NCBI GenBank assembly: GCA_021815405.1
Contig: JAKAGV010000003.1
Coordinates: forward strand, 124,001-188,000
Reading direction: 5' to 3'
DNA: 64,000 bases
Origin: Bacteroidota bacterium
Lineage (GTDB): Bacteria > Bacteroidota > Ignavibacteria > Ignavibacteriales > Ignavibacteriaceae
Part shown: positions 27,680-35,463 of the stretch, piece after piece
Numbering within the stretch: position 1 is the first letter of the stretch
How the letters are laid out: each line of letters begins with the position of its first letter
Notes under the pieces: model-generated
The model's database searches: none
What the model was told of the DNA's origin: nothing
The model's input: only the letters and a program-made list of their open reading frames with translations
Position numbers and translations under genes: made by a program

Positions 27680-28478
27680 AATAATTTTTGTAATTATTAT
27701 TGCCTCATTTTTTTTCCAAGGATGCGGCAAAGAATCAAAACAAAAAAATTTTATTGCACGGGTTAACGATTCTTATCTTACCAAAGAAGACTTGGCGAGG
27801 ATGATAGATACAAACTCGGTTTCTAATTTTTATAAAAACGAAATAATTAGAAACTGGATTAACCGTGAAGTTCTTTACCAGCAGGCTGTAAAGCAAGGCA
27901 TTATTAAAGAAGATCGTTTCAAACAGATTATGGATGATGCCAAAAAAGAACTTGCAGGTTCGCTCCTTCTTCAAAAATATTATGAAGATGAAAAAAACAA
28001 TATTGAACCTTCGGCGCTGGAAGATTTTTACAATAATCATAAGGATGATTTTAAACGTTTCTATGATTCCTATTTGATTAACCTAACTGTCTTTAATAAT
28101 CAAGATAAAGCAATCAAGTTCAGAACCATTGCACTGGAAAGTAATTGGGATAAAGCCATGAACGTTTTTAAAGATGAACCGTCTATTATTGAAAAAAAAG
28201 AAAACGAACTGCTTTATAATTATCAAGTGCATCCGGAAATTTTGTATCAGGTTATTTCGGAAATGGATCCCAATGAGATAAGCACGGTAATAAATGAGTC
28301 ACCAGGTCAATATGCTGTGGTGGAACTTATGCAAAAATATGATCAAGGCTCTATTCCGCCATACGATGCTGTAAAACAAGCGGTACTTGATGAATTTAAT
28401 GCTGAGAAAAAAGAAGAACTATTAAAAAATTATATAAAAGAACTTTATTCAAATAATAAGATAGAAGTCAGAAATTAG
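27654..28478 (+). CDS. SurA_N-like periplasmic lipoprotein without parvulin domain
   Basis: A 274-residue lipoprotein (lipobox FFFQGCGKE) with a SurA-type chaperone core: FIARVNDSYLTKEDLARMI, then INREVLYQQAVKQGI and a long helical region. The parvulin position (about 140-240) has only weak similarity and lacks the usual HI and GG residues, so catalysis is unlikely. It lies between two active-looking parvulin genes, with starts and stops overlapping or 7 bp apart, so all three form one operon. The start is uncertain: TTG at 27654 is the only standard codon in frame before the signal sequence. Confidence 0.78.
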   Translation: MIRCISLIRIIFVIIIASFFFQGCGKESKQKNFIARVNDSYLTKEDLARMIDTNSVSNFYKNEIIRNWINREVLYQQAVKQGIIKEDRFKQIMDDAKKELAGSLLLQKYYEDEKNNIEPSALEDFYNNHKDDFKRFYDSYLINLTVFNNQDKAIKFRTIALESNWDKAMNVFKDEPSIIEKKENELLYNYQVHPEILYQVISEMDPNEISTVINESPGQYAVVELMQKYDQGSIPPYDAVKQAVLDEFNAEKKEELLKNYIKELYSNNKIEVRN

Positions 28479-28485
28479 GTGTTTA

Positions 28486-29769
28486 ATGAAAATTAAAATT
28501 TTATTACTCTCGTTGATGCTTGCATGCGGCGTATATGCGCAGCAGCAGGTGGTTGATGAGATTGCAGCAGTAGTCGGTAACGAAATTATAATGAAGAGCG
28601 AACTTGATTACCAGGTAAAACTGACTGCTGCTCAGCAAAAGATTGATCCCTCAACACCTGGGCTAGAGCAGCAGGTATTGAACCAGATGATTGATGAGAA
28701 ACTTGCTTACGCTCAGGCTCTGCTCGATTCTATTCAAGTTTCTGACGACGAAGTAAATCAGAGAATCGATTACCAGATTAACTACTTCGAACAACAATAT
28801 GGTTCTAAGGAAAAAGTTGAGCAGCTATACGGAATGAGTATTGAGAAAATAAAAAGAACTCTTGAAGATCCTGTTCGCAAGCAAATTTTGGTTCAAAAGC
28901 TTGAACAGAAAAAATTCGGAGATGTAAGCGCTACGAGAAGAGAAGTAGATGAATTCTTCAATACATACAAAGATAGCATCGGCGTGATACCTGAAAAAGT
29001 TCAAATCGCTCATATCTTCTTAGTGCCTAAGGCAACCGAAGCAATGAAAGAGCAGGCTAAAGCAAAAGCTGAAGCTATTTTAGACTCGATAAAACACGGT
29101 GCTGATTTCGCAGAGATGGCAAAGAAATATTCTGAAGACCCGGGCAGTGCTGCTGAAGGAGGCGATCTTGGTTGGGTTGGTAAAGGAGTTTTCTATCCTG
29201 AGTTTGAAGCAGCCGCATTTGCATTAAAGCCGGGCGAGATTTCCGGTGTTGTAGAATCTCCTGTAGGATTTCATATAATTCAGATGATTGAAAGGCGCGG
29301 CGATAAAATTCATGTCCGTCATATCTTAATTAAAATACAAAAAGGAGATCAAGCGGATCTAAACACAATTGAAAAGTTAACCGCAATACGAGATAGTATT
29401 GTTAAAGGCGACAGTACCTTTGCCTACTATGCTAAGAAGTACAGTGAAGATAAAGAGTCAAGTGTTTTCGGAGGTGACCTTGGTACTTTTTATATGAACC
29501 AGCTTGATCCGGCTATGCGTGAAATTGTTACTAAATTGAAAGTTGGTGAGATTAGTTTTCCTAAAAGGATTGATTATGGATCTGGCAATTACGGTTACCA
29601 CATAGTTCTGCTTGAAAAGAGAGTACCGCAGCATCAAGCTAATCTTAACGAAGATTATGAGCAAATAAAAAAATTAGCAGATAATTTTAAGAAGCAAAAA
29701 GAATACAATAAATGGATTGACCAGCTAAAGAAAAATATTTATTGGAAAGTTCTATTGACTGAAAAATAG
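28486..29769 (+). CDS. surA: SurA-like peptidyl-prolyl isomerase and chaperone
   Basis: Periplasmic outer-membrane protein chaperone. The signal peptide ends at about residue 18 (ACGVYAQ). The SurA N-domain begins VVDEIAAVVGNEIIMKSELD. Two parvulin domains follow: QIAHIFLVPKA...GFHIIQM and HVRHILIKIQK...GYHIVLL. At 427 residues with two parvulins it matches E. coli SurA in length and order. It is third in the run of periplasmic folding genes. Together with OmpH at 15.4 kb it supports a diderm envelope. A repeat-like spacer separates it from the MoxR gene. Confidence 0.92.
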   Translation: MKIKILLLSLMLACGVYAQQQVVDEIAAVVGNEIIMKSELDYQVKLTAAQQKIDPSTPGLEQQVLNQMIDEKLAYAQALLDSIQVSDDEVNQRIDYQINYFEQQYGSKEKVEQLYGMSIEKIKRTLEDPVRKQILVQKLEQKKFGDVSATRREVDEFFNTYKDSIGVIPEKVQIAHIFLVPKATEAMKEQAKAKAEAILDSIKHGADFAEMAKKYSEDPGSAAEGGDLGWVGKGVFYPEFEAAAFALKPGEISGVVESPVGFHIIQMIERRGDKIHVRHILIKIQKGDQADLNTIEKLTAIRDSIVKGDSTFAYYAKKYSEDKESSVFGGDLGTFYMNQLDPAMREIVTKLKVGEISFPKRIDYGSGNYGYHIVLLEKRVPQHQANLNEDYEQIKKLADNFKKQKEYNKWIDQLKKNIYWKVLLTEK

Positions 29770-29801
29770 AAAGTAAAACTGGTAAGGAGGTTCTTGCTCT
29801 T

Positions 29802-29868
29802 AATCTTACTCGTAATCTTAATCGGATTAAATACGAGGAGGAGAAAGAGTAAGATTATGATTAAGATT
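29802..29868. repeat. Overlapping inverted repeats between surA-like and moxR genes
   Basis: AATCTTACTC (29802-29811) pairs with GAGTAAGATT (29847-29856), and AATCTTAATC (29814-29823) pairs with GATTAAGATT (29859-29868). The two stems interlock, so only one can form at a time or a pseudoknot-like fold results. They may be alternative terminator/antiterminator folds or a simple AT-rich dispersed repeat. No T-tract follows. Confidence 0.5.
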
Positions 29869-29903
29869 AATAAGAAAATGAAATTAAATATGTTGAGGTT
29901 TAA

Positions 29904-30905
29904 TTGAACAAAGCAGAAGTAATACCTGAAGATGTACAGCTCGTTGAAAAACTTAACGACGCTGTAAAAAAAATTAAAGAAGAAATCGGGAAAGTAATTA
30001 TCGGTCAAGATGAGATAATTGATCAGCTCCTGATTTCACTTCTTTCGCGTGGACATTGCCTGCTTGTCGGCGTACCTGGTCTTGCCAAAACATTGCTTAT
30101 TAAAACTCTCGCTGAAGTTCTTGATTTAAAGTTCAGCAGAATCCAATTCACTCCTGATTTAATGCCAAGCGATATAACGGGAACCGAATTGATAGAAGAA
30201 GATCCGCTAAGCAAGAAAAGAGATTTCAGGTTTATTCCGGGACCGGTATTTGCAAATGTAATTTTAGCCGATGAAATAAATCGTACTCCGCCTAAAACAC
30301 AGGCTGCATTACTTGAAGCAATGCAGGAACACAAAGTAACTGTTGCTGGTACAACTTACACATTAACGGAACCATTCTTCGTACTTGCAACTCAGAATCC
30401 GATAGAGCAGGAAGGAACTTATCCTTTGCCTGAAGCTCAGCTTGACAGGTTTATGTTCAACTTGTGGCTGGAATATCCTTCGTTTGAGGAAGAGATAAAA
30501 ATTGTACAGTCTACTACAAGCCAGTATTCTCCTAAGTTATCCAAAGTAGTTTCGACAGATGAAATAATCGGCTATCAAGATTTAGTAAGAAAAGTTCCGG
30601 TAGCAGAAAATGTTATAGAGTATGCTGTAAAAGCAGTAAGTAAAACCAGACCCGGTACCAACGGCTCGCTTCAAACAATTAAGAGCTGGATAAACTGGGG
30701 CGCCGGACCGAGAGCTTCTCAATATTTAATCCTTGCTGCCAAGACAAGAGCGATTATCAACGGAAGATTTACTCCCAACATCGACGACGTAAAGGCTGCA
30801 ATGTTTCCGGTACTTCGTCATAGAATAATTACTAACTTCAGTGCGGAAGCAGAAGGTATTAACTCAGTTGAGGTAATTAAAAAGCTTCTTGAGGAAATCG
30901 GATAA
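29904..30905 (+). CDS. MoxR-family AAA+ ATPase
   Basis: A AAA+ chaperone-like ATPase that usually helps insert cofactors or assemble complexes. Walker A is GVPGLAKTLL (about residues 56-65), Walker B is VILADEINRTPP, and sensor 1 is FFVLATQNPIEQEGTYPLP. The lid domain carries GPRASQYLILAAKTRA. At 333 residues the length is normal for the MRP subgroup. It uses TTG at 29904 with GAGG about 8 bp upstream. MoxR genes normally sit beside DUF58 and VWA genes; none is here, so it is either an isolated member or its partners lie elsewhere. Confidence 0.92.
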   Translation: MNKAEVIPEDVQLVEKLNDAVKKIKEEIGKVIIGQDEIIDQLLISLLSRGHCLLVGVPGLAKTLLIKTLAEVLDLKFSRIQFTPDLMPSDITGTELIEEDPLSKKRDFRFIPGPVFANVILADEINRTPPKTQAALLEAMQEHKVTVAGTTYTLTEPFFVLATQNPIEQEGTYPLPEAQLDRFMFNLWLEYPSFEEEIKIVQSTTSQYSPKLSKVVSTDEIIGYQDLVRKVPVAENVIEYAVKAVSKTRPGTNGSLQTIKSWINWGAGPRASQYLILAAKTRAIINGRFTPNIDDVKAAMFPVLRHRIITNFSAEAEGINSVEVIKKLLEEIG

Positions 30906-31002
30906 TCTCTTTTCCCGGAAATTAAGAATTGCCGAAGAAAGTGTTTGGTTCAACTATTCCACATTTCCATCTTTCCAGGTGAGTGTATCATTCTCATCAA
31001 CT

Positions 31003-31512
31003 TCAATTCGGTTTTGGCGATAAATAATTTGCGATTATTCTTGTAGCCTTATCCCACGCTATAATAGGCGATTCCCAGTTTCTGTCCAATGCTCTCCTCA
31101 AATAAATTACCTGCGATAAATGATAGAGATTATGCTGGCAGCTATGCAGTACATGCTCATTTACAGTATCTCTGTCTGCAGCATCCTTTGTGGGGCTCTT
31201 CTTGAAAAGAAGACTGTCATCAGATAAGCTTTCGACCAAAGAATGAAGCTGCCTATGAACATTTTTAAGTGCAGTTAATGTTTCCGAATCGCTGCCTTTT
31301 TCAGGAGCGTCAATCTTTGGTGCTTGCCCCAGCCTTGTCAAGAACTTATTATCAACCCGGATTAAGTGCCCCATTATTTCGTTGATGCATCTCGACTCCG
31401 GTGCCGGCTTCCAATTTAGTTCTTTCCCTTTAATACCGTCCAGCACTGCATAAAGTGGCTCAGTGCAGGCTTTATGGATTTCCAAAATCATTTCAATTTT
31501 TTTTCTTGCCAT
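31003..31512 (-). CDS. DinB-family metal-binding protein
   Basis: A 169-residue four-helix-bundle protein of the DinB/DUF664 (DinB_2) superfamily, whose members are metal-dependent enzymes such as thiol S-transferases. Candidate metal-binding histidines lie in NEIMGHLIRVDN (about residue 48) and in HSCQHNLYHLSQVIYLRR (about 130-136). The family WKPAPESRCINEI segment is present. It is transcribed away from the ferredoxin gene. A near-match to the TGACTTAAGTCA palindrome lies about 100 bp upstream of its start. The specific reaction is unknown. Confidence 0.82.
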   Translation of the reverse strand: MARKKIEMILEIHKACTEPLYAVLDGIKGKELNWKPAPESRCINEIMGHLIRVDNKFLTRLGQAPKIDAPEKGSDSETLTALKNVHRQLHSLVESLSDDSLLFKKSPTKDAADRDTVNEHVLHSCQHNLYHLSQVIYLRRALDRNWESPIIAWDKATRIIANYLSPKPN

Positions 31513-31612
31513 TGTTTATCTCCTTAAATATGAAACATTTTAAATAAGAAGTTTTAATCTAAGTTCTGTTCTTATTCTTCCGAAACTAATATAAATAATG
31601 GATAAGCAGAAA

Positions 31613-31624
31613 TGACTTAAGTAT
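31613..31624. promoter_or_regulatory. Degenerate Crp/Fnr-type box
   Basis: TGACTTAAGTAT matches 10 of 12 positions of the palindrome found at 31711 and 61181. It lies 101 bp before the DinB start. The second half-site is broken, so binding is uncertain. Confidence 0.35.
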
Positions 31625-31710
31625 TAGCATCAATAAATAAAAAATAGCTGCTTGTCTTCCATTTAATTTCTTGTAGTTTACTAATCATTATTACAGAAAA
31701 GTAATCTTAC

Positions 31711-31722
31711 TGACTTAAGTCA
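31711..31722. promoter_or_regulatory. Candidate Crp/Fnr-family operator upstream of the ferredoxin
   Basis: A perfect palindrome, TGACTTAAGTCA, 82 bp before the ferredoxin ATG. The identical 12-mer precedes the DUF2249 unit beside the Crp/Fnr gene at 61 kb. The spacing of its TGAC/GTCA halves fits the TTGAC-N4-GTCAA type of site used by this regulator family. Confidence 0.6.
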
Positions 31723-31804
31723 TTGGCTTCCCAAGCACATCAAAGTAATTTTAAATCATAAAAATAAATCAGTCGAATTGAGAAAATAATACTGGAGAAT
31801 TAAA

Positions 31805-32104
31805 ATGGCTTTATTAATAACCTATGAATGTATTAATTGCGGCGCATGCGAACCGGAATGCCCGAACACCGCTATTTACGAGGGTGGAATGAACTGGTCT
31901 CTTGATGGCAAAACGCACGAGCCTCATAATAACGATTATTTTTATATTGTTGCCGATAAATGTACCGAGTGTGTCGGCTTCCATAACGAACCGCAATGCC
32001 AAGCAGTTTGTCCGGTTGATTGCATAATAGTTAATCCGGACTATATTGAATCAAAAGAAGAACTGATGGCAAGAAAAGAAAAACTCGATTTAATTGAGCG
32101 TTAA
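31805..32104 (+). CDS. YfhL-type ferredoxin (two [4Fe-4S] clusters)
   Basis: A small cytosolic electron carrier. The first cluster motif is [12 protein letters not shown] at residues 9-20. The second starts [18 protein letters not shown], with the insert of several residues between cysteines that defines the YfhL/Alvin-type 2[4Fe-4S] ferredoxins. These tend to have unusually low, separated potentials. Length 99 is right. It starts at ATG 31805 and is 2 bp from the cupin gene, so the two are co-transcribed. The palindrome upstream suggests control by the Crp/Fnr protein at 61 kb. Confidence 0.92.
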   Translation: MALLITYECINCGACEPECPNTAIYEGGMNWSLDGKTHEPHNNDYFYIVADKCTECVGFHNEPQCQAVCPVDCIIVNPDYIESKEELMARKEKLDLIER

Positions 32105-32106
32105 AT

Positions 32107-32469
32107 ATGTTTAAAGAAAATATAACCGACAATACTTATCAGCATTTAGATATTTCAGGAAAAAATGAAGTTAAGAATTTTAAAGACGGAATTAAATATC
32201 AGTCCGACTCAACAATTATAAAAATGATATTGAAGAAAGAGGAAGGTAACATCGTGCTTTTTGCTTTCGATAAGGAACAGGGACTGATTGAGCATTCTGC
32301 TTCATCAGATGCTTTTATTTTTATTATTGAAGGAGGAATTGTGTTCACCATTTCAGGAGAAAATTATAAATTAATAGAAGGTGACACATTAACACTTCCG
32401 GCAAATATACCACACTCTTTGTTTGCTTTGAAGCCAACAAAGATGCTTCTGATTGTTATTACCCGTTAA
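32107..32469 (+). CDS. Small cupin-domain protein
   Basis: A 120-residue single cupin barrel: HSASSDAFIFIIEGGIVFTI resembles cupin motif 1 and GDTLTLPANIPHSLFAL motif 2. Conserved histidines (about 57 and 103) could bind a metal, but motif 1 has only one clear histidine, so metal binding may be weak. It follows the ferredoxin gene by 2 bp. Small cupins next to redox genes are often ligand- or stress-related; no specific role can be assigned. Confidence 0.85.
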   Translation: MFKENITDNTYQHLDISGKNEVKNFKDGIKYQSDSTIIKMILKKEEGNIVLFAFDKEQGLIEHSASSDAFIFIIEGGIVFTISGENYKLIEGDTLTLPANIPHSLFALKPTKMLLIVITR

Positions 32470-32704
32470 AGTTAAAAAATCTTTTTATTATTGTCTGCTG
32501 TTTTAATACTAATAACAATAATGCAGCAATTTTAATATAGGTTGATGGGTAGTTAAATTTAGTAAGTTAAGCAATAAACTTTCTCAAATACTCGACAAAC
32601 CTCACATTAAGCAGATTATTTTGGCAGTTCTCCACATTACTTGACGATTCGTTTGTATTTTAAAATTTAATTTGTGTATATTCTACCCACCTATAACATT
32701 CTAT

Positions 32705-34003
32705 ATGCTGAACAACGAATCGGATCTACTAAATAAATTAACTGAAGAAAACAAGCGACTTAAAATAGCTATAGATGAGCTTGCGGCTCTGAATGACATT
32801 GCTACGGCTATTACTTCAAACCAATCTGTTGAAGATGTAATTGAACTAATAGTTAAAAAGTGCATCAAGCACTTGAACGTTCAACAGGCGGTTGTTATGC
32901 TTCTGGATGAAAAAGACCAGGCCAATCCTTTTCATACTATGATTCGGAAACAGGATTCAATCTCGGACTTTATGCCTTACCGTCTGGATACGCAACTGAC
33001 AGGCTGGATGCTGAAGAATAAAAGTCCCCTGCTGATAAATAATTTTAAGGAGGACGGAAGATTCAAATATTTAATCAAAGTGGAATTCCCAATTTCTACT
33101 CTCCTAAGCGTTCCGATGCTTCTTAAAAATAAAATGGTAGGCTTATTAACAGTTTTTAATAAACATTCTGATTCAGGTTTTAGCTTGGGGGATCAAAGGC
33201 TGCTTTCAATTCTTGCCGCGCAATCGGCGCATATAATTGAGAATGCAAGGCTCTATGAAAAAGAACAAGCTTTGATTAGGCTGCAGGAAGAGATGAGGCT
33301 AGCTAATGATATTCAAGTAAATTTACTTCCAAAAGAAAATCCAAAGATACCGGGATATGAAATAGCCGGAAAAAGTATCCCCGCCAAAGATGTAGGCGGA
33401 GATTATTATGATTTCATCAAAATAAAAGATGACCATCTCGCCCTTTGCCTCGGGGATATTTCAGGCAAAGGAATACCTGCCGCACTTTTAATGGCTAACC
33501 TTCAAGCATCATTGCGGGGTCAGACTTTAATGGGCATCGAATGCAAAGACTGTGTTTCTTTTACGAATAATCTTTTGTTTAATAGTACAGACAGCAACAA
33601 ATACGCTACGTTATTTTACAGTGTTCTTCATTCTATGGAAAATAAAATAACATTCTGCAATGCCGGGCATAATGAACCTATTCTGATAGACAAAAGCGGA
33701 AACGTTACAAGATTGAAAGAGGGGGGGATGATTGTAGGTATTTTGCCCGACGTAACCTATGAAGACAAAATAATTAATTTTCCTCCCGGATCACTGCTGG
33801 TTATATATTCAGATGGCATCACCGAAGCCATGAACATTAGCGAGGAGGAATTCGGTGAGGAAAGACTAATTAAATTTTTGAAAGAAAATAAAATGTTACC
33901 TGCTTCTGATTTGGTCGATTCAGTAATAAAGAGCGTAAAGGATTTTGCAGGTAATGTTGAACAGATGGATGACATGACGCTCGTTGTACTAAAGAAAGAT
34001 TAA
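32705..34003 (+). CDS. GAF-domain SpoIIE/PP2C-type protein phosphatase
   Basis: A cytosolic Ser/Thr phosphatase of the RsbU/SpoIIE type. After a short coiled coil (ESDLLNKLTEENKRLKIAIDEL) comes a GAF sensor domain (about residues 30-180, ending AAQSAHIIENARLYEKEQ). The PP2C-like domain follows, with metal-site motifs KDVGGDYYDF and CLGDISGKGIPAALLM, and the late SDGITEAMN and QMDDMTLVVLKK. I start at ATG 32705 (MLNNESDLL). A TTG at 32672 would add eleven residues with no supporting Shine-Dalgarno. Partners would be anti-sigma/anti-anti-sigma proteins, none of which is nearby. It lies 1.5 kb before the kinase array. Confidence 0.9.
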   Translation: MLNNESDLLNKLTEENKRLKIAIDELAALNDIATAITSNQSVEDVIELIVKKCIKHLNVQQAVVMLLDEKDQANPFHTMIRKQDSISDFMPYRLDTQLTGWMLKNKSPLLINNFKEDGRFKYLIKVEFPISTLLSVPMLLKNKMVGLLTVFNKHSDSGFSLGDQRLLSILAAQSAHIIENARLYEKEQALIRLQEEMRLANDIQVNLLPKENPKIPGYEIAGKSIPAKDVGGDYYDFIKIKDDHLALCLGDISGKGIPAALLMANLQASLRGQTLMGIECKDCVSFTNNLLFNSTDSNKYATLFYSVLHSMENKITFCNAGHNEPILIDKSGNVTRLKEGGMIVGILPDVTYEDKIINFPPGSLLVIYSDGITEAMNISEEEFGEERLIKFLKENKMLPASDLVDSVIKSVKDFAGNVEQMDDMTLVVLKKD

Positions 34004-34099
34004 ATAGCAAAATAAATATCTTTTGCACCTGCGAAATTTAGCGGAAAATTTCAGAGACATCAATTTAGTTTAACTAACTCCCGAGAGGAGGGATGTAAT

Positions 34100-34864
34100 A
34101 TGTTTATGCGCTTTCTTCAATTGAAGCTCAACGAAGATTATATTGATGAGTTTAAGAAGTTTTATGAGTCTGATGTATTAACAGAGTTCCACAAAACCGC
34201 CGGATGCCTGTTTGCTGGATTAATAAGATCGAAGCCTGAGGAAAACGAGTTTATTTCGTTGACTGTTTGGCAAACCCAGCAACAGGCGGAAGATTACGAA
34301 ACATCCGGCGCCTTTAAGAAGCTGTTTGAAAAGGCTAAAGTTTTTTTAGCTGAGTCTGTTGAATGGAAAATTCAATTATCCGAAAATATGGAGCTTGAAT
34401 TAGGTGCAAAGGATGAAGAGCCGGTAATCAAAAAGTATATTGTGAAGGCGCAGAACCAGACAGGCAATGAATTTCAAATGGATTCATCAAACATGTTTTT
34501 ACGCATTCTTTCTTTGATTATTAGAGAAGATATGGTTGATGAGTTCAAAAAATTATATTCAGAAATAATTATTCCGGAGCTAAAAAATATCAAAGGCTGT
34601 AGATATATTTTCCTTACTGAAAGCGTAAGCGAAAGGAATGAATATATTTCAGTTACTATCTGGGATAGTAAAAAAGATGCTGATGAATATGAGTCCGGTG
34701 GGAAGTTCAATGAATTAACTGAAAAAGTGAAACATACTTTTTCTGAGATTTTTTTATGGAAGATGTCTCTCGAAAAGAAATATGGTCCCAGGTTAAAAAC
34801 TTCCGATGATTTTAAAGTTGAGCATTATGATATGGTTACAGGAAAAAGTTTTTCATTCAAATAA
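34100..34864 (+). CDS. Tandem ABM-domain (antibiotic biosynthesis monooxygenase-like) protein
   Basis: A 254-residue cytosolic protein made of two copies of the ABM fold. The first runs from about residue 1 (MFMRFLQLKLNEDYIDEFKK) with the strand ENEFISLTVWQTQQQAEDYE. The second starts about 132 (MFLRILSLIIREDMVDEFKK) with RNEYISVTIWDSKKDADEYE. The repeats are clearly related, so it is an internal duplication. ABM domains act as cofactor-free monooxygenases, heme-degrading enzymes or simple dimerisation folds; the activity here cannot be told. A strong Shine-Dalgarno (GAGGAGGG) lies just upstream of ATG 34100. Confidence 0.82.
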   Translation: MFMRFLQLKLNEDYIDEFKKFYESDVLTEFHKTAGCLFAGLIRSKPEENEFISLTVWQTQQQAEDYETSGAFKKLFEKAKVFLAESVEWKIQLSENMELELGAKDEEPVIKKYIVKAQNQTGNEFQMDSSNMFLRILSLIIREDMVDEFKKLYSEIIIPELKNIKGCRYIFLTESVSERNEYISVTIWDSKKDADEYESGGKFNELTEKVKHTFSEIFLWKMSLEKKYGPRLKTSDDFKVEHYDMVTGKSFSFK

Positions 34865-34875
34865 ATAATCATTTG

Positions 34876-35214
34876 ATGAACTTTGAAATGAAAAATATAA
34901 TAGATCAAGCAGACAGCTTGATGCAGGTTAAAAAATCCGACTTAAAACCCGGCGACGAAGTAAGATTAAAAACCAGGAACTCTGTTTATTCTATTAAGGT
35001 CGACAACGAAGGAGGATTTATTGTTTCCGGCGGATGGTTCGATAAAATGTCAATGTCCCCTGCAAAGACAAAAATAAACGGCTGTACATGGGGCGGCAGT
35101 ATTATTAAAACCGATATCATAGCCGCCTGCGGATTGAACCTGGAATTCGGCAATAGGCTTTTAACAAGTACTATTCAAGAGATTATATACTTCCCCGGAA
35201 GTATAAAGAACTAA
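34876..35214 (+). CDS. Small hypothetical protein
   Basis: A 112-residue soluble protein that I do not recognise. The N-terminal helix (NIIDQADSLMQVKKSDLK) is followed by a beta-rich part: GDEVRLKTRNSVYSIKVD, GGFIVSGGWFDKMS, and GCTWGGSIIKTDIIAACGLNLEF. It resembles a small SH3-like or cupin-like barrel, but that is only a guess. It lies 11 bp after the ABM gene and is probably co-transcribed. ATG 34876 is used; the preceding TTG (34873) is possible. Confidence 0.65.
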   Translation: MNFEMKNIIDQADSLMQVKKSDLKPGDEVRLKTRNSVYSIKVDNEGGFIVSGGWFDKMSMSPAKTKINGCTWGGSIIKTDIIAACGLNLEFGNRLLTSTIQEIIYFPGSIKN

Positions 35215-35246
35215 CTTTTTTGCGGAAACTATTTTTATCTCATTAA

Positions 35247-35368
35247 CTGAAGCTACACAAAGAAATGTATTTATCATTCCGAACTTGATTCAGAATCTCT
35301 TTTTCAGGCAGTATTTAGATGCTGAAACAAGTTCAGCATCAAATGTATAAACTCTTGTGTAACTTCAG
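35247..35368. mobile_element. MITE-like element, copy C
   Basis: A 122-bp element. The left end is CTGAAGCTACACAA; the right end is its complement with one change. The flanking 7-bp duplications TCATTAA lie at 35240-35246 and 35369-35375. The two internal hairpins are conserved. It separates the small hypothetical gene from the first kinase, 95 bp before its start. Confidence 0.82.
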
Positions 35369-35463
35369 TCATTAAGTAAATTTTAGAATTTACAATTTCT
35401 ATTTCATGCGGAAGTTATCTTATAAATTCCTTTAATAATTAAATTACTAATCCTGAGGACTGA

